Shown piece after piece: positions 1 through 5,165 of a stretch of 5,171 bases of DNA (position 1 is its first letter; every line of letters begins with the position of its first letter). Source of the DNA: JBDKGD01 sp964513095 (GTDB lineage Bacteria; Patescibacteriota; Minisyncoccia; UBA6257; 2-01-FULL-56-20). A program made the position numbers and the translations under genes. The stretch spans positions 1-5,171 of the forward strand of contig CAZELH010000048.1 of assembly GCA_964513095.1 (NCBI GenBank), given 5' to 3'. The notes under the pieces were generated by a model, which had not been told where the DNA came from, did not search any database, and worked only from the letters and a program-made list of their open reading frames with translations.

Positions 1-34
1 GTTAATGAATTGAAGCGTTGTAGTATTTCCCATT

Positions 35-126
35 GTCATCCCGAGCTTGGCGAGGCCTACCTGTCGGCAGGCAGGGATCTCACGATTATCGAACAGATAG
101 GGATCCCTCGCCAAGCTCGGGATGAC
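35..126. repeat. Long inverted (palindromic) intergenic repeat
   Basis: Two perfectly complementary 21-base arms (35-55 and 106-126) begin GTCATCCCGAGCTTGGCGAG on the left and return as its reverse complement on the right. The 50-base interior holds a smaller hairpin (CCTG 60-63 with CAGG 68-71) and the palindrome AGGGATCCCT (99-108). Elements with GTCATCCCGAG-type arms are, to my knowledge, scattered in many copies through some small-genome bacteria, including Patescibacteria. The structure is seen directly; dispersal in this genome is inference. No coding frame or transposase is associated. A transcript through it would fold into a strong stem, but neither side has a U-tract, so I do not call it a terminator. 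Confidence 0.85.
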
Positions 127-205
127 GGGGAAGAAAAAAATAAAGAGTATTGCACCATCATTTAAAAATAGTTGGTTCCGCGTGGAGTTATTTGGGCGCA
201 TTCTT

Positions 206-211
206 TATACT
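206..211 (+). promoter_or_regulatory. Probable -10 box directly upstream of the zinc-finger gene
   Basis: TATACT lies eight bases before the ATG at 220, so a transcript started from it would begin at or next to the start codon. No convincing -35 box is visible at the usual spacing, and there is no Shine-Dalgarno motif before the ATG. Both facts fit a leaderless mRNA, but the call rests on one hexamer. Confidence 0.45.
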
Positions 212-219
212 ACATACAT

Positions 220-483
220 ATGGAACAACGGTGTACACATACCAATACGATACAATCGGTGACTCCTCAAACACCGAATGGATGTGGGGAGTGTTTGGCG
301 ATTGGCGATACATGGGTTGCATTGCGACTTTGTTTGACCTGTGGAAATGTTGGCTGTTGTGATTCTTCGAAAAATAAACACGCGACGGCGCATTTTAAAA
401 AAACAGGCCATCCCATCGTGCAGGCGTACAAAGAAGGTGATCAGGATTGGAAGTGGTGTTATATAGACGAAACATATTTATGA
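220..483 (+). CDS. Small UBP-type zinc-finger domain protein
   Basis: This 87-residue protein consists almost entirely of one UBP-type zinc finger (zf-UBP). Candidate zinc ligands run in the family order: C5 and H7, C22 and C25, C38 and C41, C46/C47, then H54, H58 and H64. The block LRLCLTCGNVGCCDSS (35-50) followed by KHATAHFKKTGHP (53-65) and WKWCYIDE (77-84) is the usual bacterial form. In eukaryotes this fold binds the free C-terminal Gly-Gly of ubiquitin (deubiquitinases, HDAC6). Bacterial single-domain members have no established role, so the function here is unknown; a protein-tail-binding role is only an analogy. I chose the ATG at 220 because the domain begins at once (C5) and a -10 box lies just upstream. 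An in-frame start at 172 would add a non-conserved tail. The TGA stop overlaps the next gene's ATG (ATGA, 480-483), so the two are probably co-translated. Confidence 0.85.
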   Translation: MEQRCTHTNTIQSVTPQTPNGCGECLAIGDTWVALRLCLTCGNVGCCDSSKNKHATAHFKKTGHPIVQAYKEGDQDWKWCYIDETYL

Positions 484-1415
484 AGACGTACGTCGTTTGG
501 TTCGCATTGTTAATTCTTGGGGGGCTTGGTTCTTTTTTTATTATCGATACCGTGCACCGCGCTCAACAGCGCGACGCACGTCCTGATACCATCACCACCA
601 CTCATTCGTTTGTTGTCGGGTACGAAGGGGATTTTGATGAAATTTCTTATTCTTTTATCAGTAATCCCGCTGTTATTTCTTTGAATGTCATTGCCAATCA
701 ACCTACTGTTGGTATTCGTGATCGTGCGACGGGGGCAGTGGGAGCTATACAATTTTTTTATAATGGAGCGGTTGGATTTACGTCTGCCGATGAGTTGTTT
801 TATTCGCTTGGGTATTGCGCAACGTGTACTCCATCGTCAAAAACTCTTGCTGTGCCGTTTTCTTCCGACGTTCATATTTATGCCAATGAACGTGAGCAGT
901 GGGTGATCGCACATATTCAAGGGGATCTGGGTTTTGTTGTCGCCCATATTTCAACAAATTCAACTGATGTGCTTTTTGATGTGTTGCAACACATGACGGT
1001 TACCACAAAAAAGAAAATTGGGTATCAACCCGAATCGATTCCAGTGAAAGTATATTTTGTTAAACAATCTACAAATATGAGTGATTGTTCAAAGGTGGCA
1101 CCAATTACGCGATACATTACCAAAACTCCACAGGTGGCGGGGGCGACACTTGCTCAACTGATTTCTGGTCCATCGCGCGAAGAAAAAAAGCTTGGATATG
1201 TGAGTGAAATTCCCAGTGATAGCTGGGTGTATTCTATTGCTATTACCAATGGTTTCGCTCTTGTTAATTTTTCAAAAGAAATTGATGTGGGGGGAGGGTC
1301 GTGCCATAAAACTGCTCTGCGTGCTCAGATTGAAAAAACACTACTGCAATTTCCAACGGTCAAAACGGTAGAAATTCAAGTAGAGGGAAATTCCGCGACT
1401 GCGCTTCAACCGTAG
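480..1415 (+). CDS. Membrane-anchored protein with C-terminal GerMN domain
   Basis: This is a 311-residue protein. Residues about 5-22 form one hydrophobic segment right after MKTY, best read as an N-terminal membrane anchor (or uncleaved signal) with the rest outside the cell. There is no lipobox Cys. Residues about 36-185 are a beta-rich region I do not recognise; it carries a CxxC pair (C113, C116) in YCATCTPSS. Residues about 188-303 match a GerMN domain: VKVYF start, ISGPSREEKK (228-237), an ITNGFALVNFS strand (255-265), and QIEKTLLQFPTVKTVEI (283-299). C203 and C275 could form a disulfide. GerMN was named from the spore-germination protein GerM but also occurs in envelope proteins of non-sporing bacteria, so the name implies no sporulation. 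The start at 480 gives ATGA overlap with the zinc-finger gene; an in-frame start at 447 would put a charged segment before the membrane helix. No Shine-Dalgarno is visible, which fits translational coupling. Confidence 0.8.
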   Translation: MKTYVVWFALLILGGLGSFFIIDTVHRAQQRDARPDTITTTHSFVVGYEGDFDEISYSFISNPAVISLNVIANQPTVGIRDRATGAVGAIQFFYNGAVGFTSADELFYSLGYCATCTPSSKTLAVPFSSDVHIYANEREQWVIAHIQGDLGFVVAHISTNSTDVLFDVLQHMTVTTKKKIGYQPESIPVKVYFVKQSTNMSDCSKVAPITRYITKTPQVAGATLAQLISGPSREEKKLGYVSEIPSDSWVYSIAITNGFALVNFSKEIDVGGGSCHKTALRAQIEKTLLQFPTVKTVEIQVEGNSATALQP

Positions 1416-1440
1416 CTTATTTTTTTAAGTCTTTACTCTA

Positions 1441-1470
1441 TTGATATTTTGTGGTCTTGTGGTGTATAGT
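1441..1470 (+). promoter_or_regulatory. Sigma-70-type promoter of the methyltransferase gene, likely leaderless
   Basis: TTGATA (1441-1446) and TATAGT (1465-1470) each match five of six consensus bases and are 18 bases apart. The ATG at 1478 lies seven bases after the -10 box, which is where transcription itself should start. This is the best-supported promoter in the window and implies an mRNA with essentially no 5' leader. Confidence 0.75.
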
Positions 1471-1477
1471 ATCTGAC

Positions 1478-2380
1478 ATGAAGATTGACTCTGTTTCCGA
1501 CACATACACCATTACCAAAACGACCCCTTCTGCTCACTATGAGCTTCTTGATAGTGGCGATAATGAAAAATTAGAGCGTTTTGGCGCGTATGTGTTACGA
1601 CGTCCTGACCCACAGGCGTTGTGGCAAAAACACCTTCCTGCTTCTGCATGGAGTGAGGCGCATTTGACCTTTGCTCAAGAGGGTGAAAAAGGACATTGGT
1701 TTGCACGTGAAGATAATTCTGTTCCTTTGTCGTGGAATTGCGAGATAGAAGGTATTTCGTTTGTTGTTCGACCAACAGCTTTTAAGCATGTAGGTGTTTT
1801 TCCTGAGCACAGTGATAACTGGCAATTTATTCGTAATACTATTGCGAACGCCGGAAGAAAAATTTCAGTTTTAAATCTTTTTGGGTATACCGGTGCTGCT
1901 ACTCTTGCGGCAGCATCTGCAGGTGCTACGGTGTGTCATGTGGATGCTTCAAAGACAGCCGTGACGTGGGCTCGTGAAAATGCACAGGCGTCTGGTTTGG
2001 CTGATGCGCCGATTCGTTGGATCGTTGATGATGCGCGGAAATTTATTGCTCGAGAGATTAAGCGCGGAAATTTTTATGATGCCATTATTATGGATCCGCC
2101 TGCGTTTGGTCGTGGAGCGGATGGCGAAGTGTGGAAGATTGAACGAGATTTTCTTTCTTTGCTGGATTTGTGTAAGCAGGTGCTTTCTCCGACGCCATTG
2201 TTTGTCATTTTAAATGGATATGCGGCAGGGTATTCTTCGATTGCGTATAAAAATAATTTGAGTGCGCTTGTCGATATTTCTTCTGGATATATTCAGTATG
2301 GTGATATGGCTATTGAAGAAAAAGAAAGCGGACGATTGTTGCCCTGTGGAATTTATGCGAGGTGGGAAAACAGCCATTAG
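1478..2380 (+). CDS. Class I SAM-dependent RNA methyltransferase, RlmI/RlmK-like
   Basis: This 300-residue protein has the catalytic part of the COG1092/RlmI-type methyltransferases, which use S-adenosylmethionine to methylate 23S rRNA in the cytoplasm. The conserved FKHVGVFPEHSDNW (102-115) precedes motif I, VLNLFGYTGAATL (131-143). The acidic SAM-ribose residue is probably D156 in HVDASK. IRWIVDDARKFI (179-190) is motif III, and DPPAFGRG (206-213) is motif IV, near the target base. The N-terminal PUA domain of E. coli RlmI (about 396 residues) is absent; residues 1-95 are a shorter N-terminal region. Which base it modifies cannot be read from the sequence, so no gene symbol is given. The start at 1478 follows a good promoter by seven bases; an in-frame codon at 1451 would lie inside that promoter. 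It has its own promoter and is followed by another RNA-modification gene. Confidence 0.88.
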   Translation: MKIDSVSDTYTITKTTPSAHYELLDSGDNEKLERFGAYVLRRPDPQALWQKHLPASAWSEAHLTFAQEGEKGHWFAREDNSVPLSWNCEIEGISFVVRPTAFKHVGVFPEHSDNWQFIRNTIANAGRKISVLNLFGYTGAATLAAASAGATVCHVDASKTAVTWARENAQASGLADAPIRWIVDDARKFIAREIKRGNFYDAIIMDPPAFGRGADGEVWKIERDFLSLLDLCKQVLSPTPLFVILNGYAAGYSSIAYKNNLSALVDISSGYIQYGDMAIEEKESGRLLPCGIYARWENSH

Positions 2381-2385
2381 TTCGA

Positions 2386-2428
2386 CTACGCTCACTACGA
2401 GTAGCCAATAGGGTATAGGGTTTAGGGA
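2386..2428. repeat. Spacer with a tandem 7-bp repeat and small inverted repeat
   Basis: Three head-to-tail heptamers, ATAGGGT (2408-2414), ATAGGGT (2415-2421) and TTAGGGA (2422-2428), put GGG tracts every seven bases just before the pseudouridine synthase start. Ahead of them CTAC (2386-2389) can pair with GTAG (2401-2404) around a short loop. AGCCATTAG (2372-2380), which includes the methyltransferase stop, recurs with one change as AGCCAATAG (2403-2411). These look like debris of intergenic repeat elements; no function is visible. Confidence 0.6.
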
Positions 2429-2432
2429 TAAT
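2427..2432 (+). promoter_or_regulatory. Possible -10 box upstream of the pseudouridine synthase
   Basis: GATAAT lies nine bases before the GTG at 2442 and overlaps the last heptamer repeat. No -35 box is recognisable at 16-18 bases. The gene could instead be read through from the methyltransferase promoter, since the spacer holds no terminator. Confidence 0.3.
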
Positions 2433-2441
2433 ACAAATACT

Positions 2442-3125
2442 GTGAATACAAAGACTATAAAAAAATTACACGTTTTATTTGAGGACAATCATTGTATTGT
2501 CGTTTTAAAACCCGCGGGAATACCGGTGGCGCCAGATAATTCAGGTGATGAATCGTTGTTTGATATGGTCAAAACATATTTAAAAGAAACGTATCAGAAA
2601 CCCGGAAATGTTTTTTTGGGTCTTGTGCATCGACTTGATCGACCAGTGTCTGGTGTGGTGGTGTTTGCAAAAACAAGCAAAGGGGCGGCGCGACTCTCGG
2701 AACAGTTTCGCTTGCATAGTGTAAAAAAAATATACCATGCGTTGGTGTTTGGCATTCCTCGCAATCCGTCGGGAATTATTCGTTCGTTTATTGAAAAACG
2801 GGTGAGTGGCAGTAGTCGTCGTGCGGTAGTGCGAGACGATGGAGTTGGTGAGCCGGCAGAACTTTCGTATGAAACAGTCAAACATTCTGCTGTGCCATCT
2901 GGCTATACTCTTTTAAAAATTCAGTTAAAGACAGGAAAGTTTCACCAGATTCGGAGTCAGTTAGCCAGTATTGGATTGCCAATTGTTGGTGATCAAAAAT
3001 ATCACGCGAAGATTGAGCTTGCCAAAGGGACGATTGCTCTTTGCGCGACTGAATTAACATTTCGCGCACCAACCGGTGAGCGAATGGTTCATGTGCGAAC
3101 GCCGTTGCCAAAGGAATGGTTCTAA
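2442..3125 (+). CDS. RluA-family RNA pseudouridine synthase, catalytic domain only
   Basis: This 227-residue enzyme isomerises uridine to pseudouridine in rRNA or tRNA. It shows the RluA-family landmarks: VLFEDNHCIVVLKPAGIPV (11-29), the catalytic loop VHRLDRPVSG (62-71) with the nucleophilic aspartate D66, the LKTGKFHQIR motif (162-171), and GDQKYH (183-188). The N-terminal S4 RNA-binding domain found in RluC and RluD is missing, so it resembles the short stand-alone forms (RluA/TruC-like). The target uridine cannot be told from sequence. The start is GTG at 2442, eight codons before the first conserved strand; no ATG is better placed and no Shine-Dalgarno is visible. It lies 61 bases after the methyltransferase and ends 12 bases before a strong terminator. 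Together the two genes form a small RNA-modification cluster. Confidence 0.9.
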   Translation: MNTKTIKKLHVLFEDNHCIVVLKPAGIPVAPDNSGDESLFDMVKTYLKETYQKPGNVFLGLVHRLDRPVSGVVVFAKTSKGAARLSEQFRLHSVKKIYHALVFGIPRNPSGIIRSFIEKRVSGSSRRAVVRDDGVGEPAELSYETVKHSAVPSGYTLLKIQLKTGKFHQIRSQLASIGLPIVGDQKYHAKIELAKGTIALCATELTFRAPTGERMVHVRTPLPKEWF

Positions 3126-3137
3126 GATTTTAGATAT

Positions 3138-3172
3138 AAAAAAACCGCCACGATTAGTCGGGCGGTTTTTTT
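3138..3172. terminator. Bidirectional intrinsic terminator between convergent genes
   Basis: Seven A's (3138-3144) and CCGCC (3145-3149) pair with GGCGG (3161-3165) and seven T's (3166-3172). An inner CGA/TCG pairing (3151-3153 with 3158-3160) forms after one bulged A and leaves a TTAG loop. The GC stem is followed by a U-tract in either direction, so it can end the pseudouridine synthase transcript on the plus strand and the surface-protein transcript on the minus strand. Confidence 0.93.
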
Positions 3173-3191
3173 GCAATCTTGTTTTATTGGT

Positions 3192-5015
3192 TTACTGCCC
3201 GCTATTGAGGAGTGCACGGGTGGCAGGTCCTACGTTGCCTACTGGAGGCAAGCCATGAATGCTTTGATACTGTCGTACCGCGGCTTGCGTGAGCGCTCCG
3301 TAGTAGCCGGTTACTGGGCCTGCATAGATGCCGGTTGATGCAAGGCGCTGTTGGAGTTGGGCAACTTCATTTCCATAGGAGCCGATCGTTAAGTTGCTTA
3401 CGAATATTCCTTGCGCGTATTGATTGTACTGATCGCCGTATGTGTATGGATATGTTTGGTATTGTGTACCACCTTGGTATCCGTAGGTATAAGTATTTCC
3501 GTAATCACAGATCGTTGCTCCTACTCCCTGATATCCGCATCCTCCGGCTTGTGCTTGGAGTTGGGCAAGTTGTGCTTTGAGTGCTTGGATTTGAGCGATG
3601 AGTGAGATGGAGTCAATTTGTGGGTAGGTGTTGTATCCGGTGCCGTATTGAGGGTAGTACGTATTTGTTCCTGATACAGTAATGTTTAGTGTGCCACAAC
3701 CAGTGCCTGATGAGCAGACGGTAATTTGAGTGGTGCCGTTTGCCACGCCGGTGAGGGTGAGGGTTGAGCCGTTAATCGTTGATTGTACGTATGGCGAAAT
3801 ACCGGAGAGGTAATAGCTTCCATTTCCACCTGAGATACCAAGAGTGATGCTTTGACCAACGCTAACGATTGGATTTGTTTGGCTAAAGTAAATCGAGCTT
3901 CCACCATTTGTTCCTGCAACCGTTACGGTTAGTCCTCCACAGTTATTCGTTGTTGAATCACACACTGTAATAAATGTGGTACCACCGTTTGCGCCAGAGA
4001 TGGTGAGAGTGTTTCCAGATATAGTGGCGTTGGCAACTGATGAGTTTGAGTTTGTTTTAATGTAGTAACTTCCATTTCCGCCATAGACCATTGTCGTTAC
4101 GATTTGTCCGACGGAAAGATATGGATTTGTTTGGTTGAATGACAATGATCCATTGGTGTTGTTGGTTCCTCCAGTTGTCACAAAGACTGTTCCGCATCCG
4201 CCACCATTTTGGCAGACGGTGAGGGTGGCACTGCCATTTGCTACTGCGTAGATCGTGAGAAGATTTCCGTTTAGGGTTGCTGATACTACATTTGAATTTG
4301 AGTTTGAAGAAAGGGAGTATCCGCCATTGCCGTAAATAGTTACGACTTGCGTGGCGCCAATATTTAACGAAACACTGTTTTGGCTAAAGTAGACGGTTCC
4401 ATTTCCGCCATTCGTGTTTCCCGGAAACACTAAGAGTGTTGCGCATGAATTTGTTCCTGAAGAACAGATGGTGATGGTAGCGGTGGTTGCAGAATTTAAT
4501 CCGTAGAGTGAAAGCGTTGATCCATTAATACCTGCTTGAACTGCCGATACGTTTGAATTTGAAAGAATAAAATAACTTCCTGTTCCACCGGATATTGTTA
4601 CTGATGTGGTTTGACCAACGCCGAGTGAAATACTGTTTTGACTAAGGTATAACGAGTTTTGATTGTTGCCCGTTGTGTATGGCCATGTTTGCGTCGTTGA
4701 TTGCTGACCGTTTACTGTCACGTATACCGTGTTGCCGGGGATGATGCCGTAGGCGTCACTGGCAACGACCATTGATAAGATACCGACGCTGTTTGTGGTT
4801 CCTAATACTCGGCTTTGTGTGCCAATACCGGTCCCAGTGGTGTAGAACATGGTGACGGTGCTATTAATATCGGCGCTGACGGTGATTTGGACAGAGTTAT
4901 TGCCGATGTTGGCGAGAGACAAGGTTGGGGTTATTGTCGCGTGAGCCGGTGCTATTGTGCCAAGACTTACCGCTATAACCGCGATTACTAAAAGATTCTT
5001 TTTGAGGGTGTTCAT
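3192..5015 (-). CDS. Secreted Ig-like repeat protein with C-terminal peptidoglycan-binding domain
   Basis: This is a 607-residue exported protein. Residues 1-26 form a signal peptide: MNTLKK, a hydrophobic core, and an AHA cleavage site before T27. Residues about 27-117 are a beta-rich domain ending TQTWPYTT. Four related repeats of about 76-79 residues follow (121-197, 207-282, 290-368, 374-449); each has a YFSQ-type first strand, a SVGQ turn, and a Cys pair five or six residues apart near its end. They resemble bacterial Ig-like modules. Next come a short coiled coil (467-489, QALKAQLAQLQAQ), another Cys pair (C493, C503) and a Tyr-rich linker (505-533). Residues about 543-604 fit a PG_binding_1 domain (VAQLQQRLASTGIYAGPV, ALTQAAVRQYQ, GLPPVGNVGPATRALL). 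No enzyme domain is present. I infer a surface or wall-bound structural or adhesive role. The ATG at 5015 is chosen because the signal peptide starts there; the in-frame codon at 5072 would bury it behind 19 residues and overlap the promoter. Confidence 0.88.
   Translation of the reverse strand: MNTLKKNLLVIAVIAVSLGTIAPAHATITPTLSLANIGNNSVQITVSADINSTVTMFYTTGTGIGTQSRVLGTTNSVGILSMVVASDAYGIIPGNTVYVTVNGQQSTTQTWPYTTGNNQNSLYLSQNSISLGVGQTTSVTISGGTGSYFILSNSNVSAVQAGINGSTLSLYGLNSATTATITICSSGTNSCATLLVFPGNTNGGNGTVYFSQNSVSLNIGATQVVTIYGNGGYSLSSNSNSNVVSATLNGNLLTIYAVANGSATLTVCQNGGGCGTVFVTTGGTNNTNGSLSFNQTNPYLSVGQIVTTMVYGGNGSYYIKTNSNSSVANATISGNTLTISGANGGTTFITVCDSTTNNCGGLTVTVAGTNGGSSIYFSQTNPIVSVGQSITLGISGGNGSYYLSGISPYVQSTINGSTLTLTGVANGTTQITVCSSGTGCGTLNITVSGTNTYYPQYGTGYNTYPQIDSISLIAQIQALKAQLAQLQAQAGGCGYQGVGATICDYGNTYTYGYQGGTQYQTYPYTYGDQYNQYAQGIFVSNLTIGSYGNEVAQLQQRLASTGIYAGPVTGYYGALTQAAVRQYQSIHGLPPVGNVGPATRALLNSGQ
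3669..4655 (-). repeat. Four tandem Ig-like coding repeats
   Basis: The units read on the minus strand are 4655-4425, 4397-4170, 4148-3912 and 3896-3669, separated by Gly/Asn/Thr-rich linkers. Identity is mainly at protein level, but patches persist in DNA: TGGCTAAAGTA occurs in the second and fourth units and GGATTTGTTTGG in the third and fourth. This fits an old duplication with some later homogenisation. Cys pairs are C184/C191, C268/C274, C352/C359 and C434/C440. Confidence 0.85.
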
Positions 5016-5021
5016 ATGTAT

Positions 5022-5027
5022 ATAATA
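5022..5027 (-). promoter_or_regulatory. Probable -10 box upstream of the surface-protein gene
   Basis: On the minus strand TATTAT sits six bases before the ATG at 5015, with no Shine-Dalgarno between, so the message is probably leaderless. No good -35 box is seen. The bases just before the ATG (TATATACAT) resemble those before the zinc-finger gene (CTACATACAT). Confidence 0.5.
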
Positions 5028-5092
5028 GAGGGGTTTATGGGTCGACACCTTTATGACCGCATCATACACCATTTTTGGCCGTTTGTATAGGG

Positions 5093-5128
5093 AGTAGAGA
5101 TGCTAAGCTTCCGCTTAGTATCTCTACT
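5093..5128. repeat. Intergenic 16-bp hairpin
   Basis: AGTAGAGAT-G-CTAAGC (5093-5108) pairs with GCTTAG-T-ATCTCTACT (5113-5128) around TTCC. The single internal mismatch is a G-U wobble if transcribed on the plus strand and an A-C mismatch on the minus strand, where the loop would be GGAA (a GNRA tetraloop). There is no T-tract on either side, so it is not a standard intrinsic terminator. It may be a repeat element or an RNA-level structure; the sequence does not decide. Confidence 0.8.
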
Positions 5129-5141
5129 ATTAATAGATTGC

Positions 5142-5165
5142 GGATTAGAGGATTAACGGATTAAA
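5142..5165. repeat. Tandem 8-bp repeat at the window edge
   Basis: GGATTAGA, GGATTAAC and GGATTAAA follow one another with an exact period of eight, and a decayed GATT unit precedes them (5136-5139). The array may continue past the window end. No coding frame is present; it looks like a short intergenic tandem repeat. Confidence 0.7.

Noticed and set aside
172..219. Upstream extension of the zinc-finger protein to an in-frame ATG at 172
   Set aside because: The extra 16 residues are not zf-UBP-like, and the stretch contains the probable -10 box. The ATG at 220 places the first Cys-x-His at the usual distance from the N-terminus.
480..1415. Sporulation or germination role from the GerMN domain
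   Set aside because: GerMN occurs widely in envelope proteins of non-sporing bacteria, and no sporulation gene is nearby.
1416..1430. T-run after the GerMN gene as an intrinsic terminator
   Set aside because: The T-run (1420-1426) has only a three-base-pair CGC/GCG candidate stem before it, which is too weak to call.
2408..2428. G-quadruplex from the GGG tracts
   Set aside because: Only three GGG tracts are present; an intramolecular quadruplex normally needs four.
3204..3389. Peptidoglycan hydrolase activity of the surface protein
   Set aside because: Only a binding domain is visible; none of the segments shows amidase, lysozyme, NlpC/P60 or L,D-transpeptidase catalytic motifs.
3335..3605. 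Plus-strand open frames opposite the surface-protein gene
   Set aside because: They lie antisense to a well-supported coding sequence, have no recognisable domain, and their composition mirrors the repeats and Tyr-rich linker on the other strand.
3669..4655. CRISPR-like array
   Set aside because: The periodicity is about 250 bases, lies inside an open reading frame, and reflects protein-domain repeats rather than short exact repeats with spacers.
5016..5072. Upstream extension of the surface protein to an in-frame start at 5072
   Set aside because: It would place 19 residues ahead of a textbook signal peptide and would run through the likely promoter.
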